From assembly GCA_963850765.1 (NCBI GenBank), contig CAWKMN010000010.1:372001-436000 (forward strand): DNA of 64,000 nt, read 5' to 3'. Within the stretch, counting starts at the first letter, position 1; each line of letters opens with the position of its first letter. Below are positions 61,562-64,000 of this stretch, in pieces. Source of the stretch: CAWKMN01 sp963850765 (GTDB taxonomy: Bacteria > Chloroflexota > Anaerolineae > Aggregatilineales > Aggregatilineaceae). Both the position numbers and the translations under genes were made by a program. Below the pieces are notes generated by a model. It saw nothing but the letters and a program-made list of their open reading frames with translations, did not search any database and was not told the origin of the DNA.

Positions 61562-61703
61562 AGCGGTCAGCTTTCAGCGCTCAGCTTTCAGCTAAAAATG
61601 AACGGCATTGGGCGCTTGGGAGAGCATCGCTGAAAAAAATGATTAACCGATCACTTCTTTAGCTTTTGCTCGTAGCTGACTGCTGATAGCTGACCGCTTC
61701 TTT
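61562..61703. repeat. Family C inverted pair (AGCTTTCAGCGCTCAGC type)
   Basis: GCGGTCAGCTTTCAGCGCTCA (about 61563-61594) faces AGCTGACTGCTGATAGCTGA (about 61673-61698) over about 80 bp of mixed sequence. It lies between the BTAD and DUF45 genes. Confidence 0.65.
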
Positions 61704-61753
61704 TAACAGCGCCGCTCATCACGGCGTTGTTTTGTTACGGAGACTCACGCAGC

Positions 61754-62335
61754 ATGCCACGCGCCACCGAACCCGCCAAGATCGTCCGCCGGATTACGCT
61801 CGGCGCTGAGACACTCACCCTGGAAGTCACCCGCGACCGGCGGCTTCAGAAGACCGTCCGCTGGCAGGTCAATCACGATACCATCCAGGTGCGCGCGCCG
61901 GAACACATGGCCGCGCATGACCTGGATCGGATGCTGGATGACATTGTCGAGCGCGTGCGCAAACAGCGGATCCGGGCGCACCAGCAGAACGACGGTGAGC
62001 TTGAACAGCGCGCCCGCGCCATCAATCGCCAGTATTTCGGCGGCGAGCTGGCCTGGCATACGATCCGGTGGGTGAGCAATATGGCCCGGCGGCTGGGAAG
62101 CTGCACGCACGGCGGCTCGACCGACGGCGATATTCGCATCAGCGAGCGGATCAAAGCGTGGCCCACCTATGTGGTCGATTACGTCATCGCGCACGAACTC
62201 GCCCACCGCAAGTATCCCAACCACAGCGCGGACTTTTGGGAGTACCTCTCTCGCTATCCCCACACCGAACGCGCCAGGGGGTTTATCCACGGCGTGGCCT
62301 TCGCGCAGGGCGATGATCCCGACAGCCTGTTATAA
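61754..62335 (+). CDS. YgjP/DUF45-type zinc metallopeptidase
   Basis: 193 residues from ATG 61754, with CGGAGA upstream. The zinc motif is YVIAHELAHRKYPNHSADFW: HExxH plus the third His, as in YgjP/WSS1-like M48 relatives. The N-terminal part (RRITLGAETLTLEVTRDRRL) is the usual beta hairpin domain, then INRQYFGGELAWHTIRW and LGSCTHGG. Members are short cytosolic proteins with suspected protease activity, with WSS1 acting on DNA-protein crosslinks in eukaryotes. Its stop overlaps the -10 of the next gene. Confidence 0.9.
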   Translation: MPRATEPAKIVRRITLGAETLTLEVTRDRRLQKTVRWQVNHDTIQVRAPEHMAAHDLDRMLDDIVERVRKQRIRAHQQNDGELEQRARAINRQYFGGELAWHTIRWVSNMARRLGSCTHGGSTDGDIRISERIKAWPTYVVDYVIAHELAHRKYPNHSADFWEYLSRYPHTERARGFIHGVAFAQGDDPDSLL

Positions 62336-62336
62336 T
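62331..62336 (+). promoter_or_regulatory. -10 box of the ATC hydrolase-like gene
   Basis: TATAAT overlaps the TAA stop of the metallopeptidase gene and lies 38 nt before ATG 62375. No good -35 is seen. Confidence 0.4.
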
Positions 62337-62374
62337 GGGCCCCGCGTGTATTCGATTAGAAGGAGCGAGTGGTT

Positions 62375-62839
62375 ATGCCTGAAACCCCACAGGAACGCCA
62401 GGAGCGTATGCGCGCCGAGATGCGCCAGCGTGCCGGGCTGTTCAAAAAACTGGTCGATGAGTTTGGTCCGCGCGTCCTCGAGGTGGTCCAGCAGCAGGTG
62501 ATCGATGGTGCTCGGACGCAGTTCGCGAACATGCCGCTGCCAAAACGCGATCTGAATGCCGTGATCGCTCTGTGGGAGAGCGCCGGGGGTGATGTGGAAT
62601 TCACGATCGAAGAGCGCACACCAGAGCACCTGAAATTCCGCGCGACGTGGTGCATCTGGGCGGACGAGATGCGCAAGCAGGACGCCGCCGAGATCGGAAA
62701 TGCCTTTTACTGCTGCTTTGATTATGGCTTCTGCCAGGGACTGAATCCGGCCATCCGGTTCACCCGCACCCAAACCCTGATGAACGGCGATGACTGCTGC
62801 GATCACGCCTATGATCTGAGCGGGGCGGACAAAGGCTAA
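62375..62839 (+). CDS. L-2-amino-thiazoline-4-carboxylic acid hydrolase-like protein
   Basis: 154 residues. ATG 62375 is preferred over GTG 62369 because AAGGAG then has normal 9-nt spacing. The C-terminal half carries AFYCCFDYGFCQGLNPAIRF, then TRTQTLMNGDDCCDHAY, which matches the family pattern of an Asp/Cys site and a final CDH motif. The first half is helical (LFKKLVDEFGPRVLEVVQQQ). The name comes from one characterised enzyme, and most relatives have unknown substrates. It may be co-transcribed with the metallopeptidase gene or use its own -10. Confidence 0.75.
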   Translation: MPETPQERQERMRAEMRQRAGLFKKLVDEFGPRVLEVVQQQVIDGARTQFANMPLPKRDLNAVIALWESAGGDVEFTIEERTPEHLKFRATWCIWADEMRKQDAAEIGNAFYCCFDYGFCQGLNPAIRFTRTQTLMNGDDCCDHAYDLSGADKG

Positions 62840-62852
62840 TCTACCACGTTGG

Positions 62853-63055
62853 TTACCCCTCCCTAAATCCCTCCCCGCACGCGGAGAGGGACTTGAAACG
62901 CGTCCGGTTGCAGACGCGCCTCCCTGTCTCCGCATCAGGGGAAAGGGGACGGGGGATAGGGGTTAATTCGGAAAACGGGCGGGTTTGTTAACCCGCCCCT
63001 ACACATGCCTCTTCCTCAAGAAATCTCGGCGTCCTCGGCGTCTGTGCGGTTCAAC
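62853..63055. repeat. Family A' repeat, family B palindrome and family E tract
   Basis: A' copy 62853-62964 with CTAAATCCC and ACTTG linkers, and an extra small palindrome (GCGTCC...GACGC) between the arms. B palindrome 62977-63002. E tract at about 63020-63055 (CTCGGCGTCCTCGGCG) ends about 12 nt before the stop at 63068. Confidence 0.75.
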
Positions 63056-63067
63056 CTCTTTAGCCGC

Positions 63068-64000
63068 CTACGAGTGCCGCACGATGACATCACACGGCGC
63101 GAGCGCTTTGCCGCTGCGCAGCGTGACCAGCAGCCGGATCGCGTAGAACCCGGCGGACCGGCCGGTGAGATCGACCGGCTCATCCGTCAGCAGCCCGTCC
63201 TCGATGGGCGGTTCGGGGATGCTCTGGTTATGCGGCGGCTCCCGGACGGCGGTCCAGGTGTGCGGGGGGATGGTCAGGCGGGCCGTCGTTTCACCCACAT
63301 AGCCGACAAGGATCTGATAATTCCACATTTCGGTATGCTGGACCGTGCCATAAATCGAGAATGTATCCCCCACCACATCGCCCCACGAGGGCACCTTCAC
63401 CTGCACGGCAGGATCAGCACACGTCAGCATCAGGCGGTCCGGGGTGGGCGAGGCATGGATGGCAGCCGCGTCGCCCTGCCGGGCATCAAACCATTCCTGC
63501 ACGCCCGCCCAGCGCTGCGGAGAGCCGGCCACATAGACAATCGCCGCGAGGTTGATCCCCAGCGCGACCGCCAGGATCGTCAGGACGCTGCCATAGGGGC
63601 TGCGCCACAACCCGATCACCGTCAGCCAGGCGGGTTCGAGCGCGCCCAGACCGTGCTGGCTCATCCAGTTCGCCACCGCCATCCAGTACGGCAGATGTTG
63701 ATCCATCCCGTCGCCCCTCGCCCCGTCCCGGTTCAGCGGATCAACGCCAAAACGATAACCGCGCGGCGCACGCTCGGCCATCTGATCCCACCAGGGGCGG
63801 CTGCTGTCATAACTGGGCTCGTCAAATGGGCTGCGATAGGTGTGCCCCTGCGCCACGTCGCCGGGCAGATACGGCCAGCGCAGCCGGTCATACTGCCGGC
63901 GGTGGGCGGGGTTGTTCAGCACGTCATAGGCTTCATTGACCCACTGGATCTGTTCGGTCGCCCAGTCGGTGCGATCGGGGTTGGCATCGGGGTGGACGAA
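63068..64000 (-). CDS. J-domain membrane protein, N-terminus cut by the window edge
   Basis: At least 310 codons are in the window; the frame is open to base 64000. The visible N-terminal piece FVHPDANPDRTDWATEQIQ, then WVNEAYDVLNNPAHRRQYD, is the HPD loop and following helices of a DnaJ J domain. A linker with many aromatic residues follows, then a membrane helix (SVLTILAVALGINLAAIVYV) and an external beta domain (VPSWGDVVGDTFSIYGTVQH, then TEMWNYQILVGYVGETTA). J domains stimulate DnaK; here the membrane position suggests recruiting DnaK to the envelope. An annotation starting at the internal GTG 63922 would miss the J domain. Confidence 0.8.
   Translation of the reverse strand, partial: FVHPDANPDRTDWATEQIQWVNEAYDVLNNPAHRRQYDRLRWPYLPGDVAQGHTYRSPFDEPSYDSSRPWWDQMAERAPRGYRFGVDPLNRDGARGDGMDQHLPYWMAVANWMSQHGLGALEPAWLTVIGLWRSPYGSVLTILAVALGINLAAIVYVAGSPQRWAGVQEWFDARQGDAAAIHASPTPDRLMLTCADPAVQVKVPSWGDVVGDTFSIYGTVQHTEMWNYQILVGYVGETTARLTIPPHTWTAVREPPHNQSIPEPPIEDGLLTDEPVDLTGRSAGFYAIRLLVTLRSGKALAPCDVIVRHS

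Noticed and set aside
2363..62964. Family A/A' copies as ordinary insertion sequences
   Set aside because: They are 60-145 bp, carry no transposase frame, and show no clear target duplications by eye. Non-autonomous elements remain possible.

Overview
This 64 kb window is GC-rich bacterial chromosomal DNA with no rRNA, tRNA, CRISPR array, phage module or transposase gene that I could see. The gene content suggests Chloroflexota, probably the Anaerolineae side: a BTAD-domain regulator with a degenerate ATPase region, an ECF sigma factor paired with a zinc-finger anti-sigma factor carrying large extracytoplasmic beta repeats, a HerA-like DUF87 ATPase, GT39 membrane glycosyltransferases, M32 and M29-like peptidases, a PqqD/M50 membrane protease, and dense families of short intergenic repeats. 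The lineage is an inference from style and not a phylogenetic result.

Layout. 1-8.4 kb (mostly minus): PAS protein (cut by the left edge), a GT39 gene broken by a repeat, a TMEM175-type channel, an anchored clan-A-like glycosidase, and a HerA-like ATPase. 8.6-11 kb (plus): sigma/anti-sigma pair. 11-17 kb (minus): PfkB kinase overlapping a TrpF-like barrel, DUF3592 protein, PLD-family protein with an unknown partner, threonine dehydratase-like enzyme. 17.4-20.4 kb (plus): M29-like aminopeptidase, SDR epimerase, methyltransferase, zinc ribbon. 20.6-25 kb (minus): a cyclic-nucleotide-binding protein with a bactofilin-like membrane protein, a propeller-like secreted protein and a Sir2 deacylase. 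25.2-28 kb: methyltransferase and Pcm (convergent), RsgA. 28-36 kb (minus): M32 carboxypeptidase, class A PBP, PH protein, methyltransferase, a second GT39. 36-43.4 kb (minus): sbcC, a histidine kinase-like protein without its histidine, sbcD, a 65-residue protein, a radical SAM/SPASM maturase and a bisphosphate nucleotidase. 43.8-52.5 kb: response regulator, DUF3891, GT4, hybrid REC-kinase, RlmD, IMPase, glutaminyl cyclase and Uma2 nuclease. 52.5-53.1 kb: no coding signal. 53-60 kb (minus): M50 protease, FHA protein, zinc-finger protein, aldo/keto reductase, zinc ribbon, DnaN, lipoprotein. 60-64 kb: BTAD regulator, DUF45 metallopeptidase, ATC hydrolase-like protein, and a J-domain membrane protein cut by the right edge.

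The most unusual content lies between the genes. Five repeat families are nested in one another. Family A (ends GCCTCACC/GGTGAGGC) and its sister A' (ends TTTACCCCT/AGGGGTAAA) each hold two internal hairpins, so each copy could fold as a three-way junction. Family B is a GTAGGGGCG...CGCCCCTAC palindrome. Family C consists of 7-nt-periodic tracts, usually as facing inverted pairs around A or A'. Family D has two 55-bp copies. Family E is made of CTCTGCG-like tracts at gene 3' ends. One A copy lies inside a GT39 reading frame, and excising exactly 125 bp rejoins the frame; two other genes have repeat sequence at their 5' ends. This points to elements that have moved, with the mobilising enzyme encoded elsewhere or lost.

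About ten genes carry single-base frame breaks, mostly one extra base in a short homopolymer. I read these as likely sequencing or assembly errors, so the genes are annotated at full length with the break position given.
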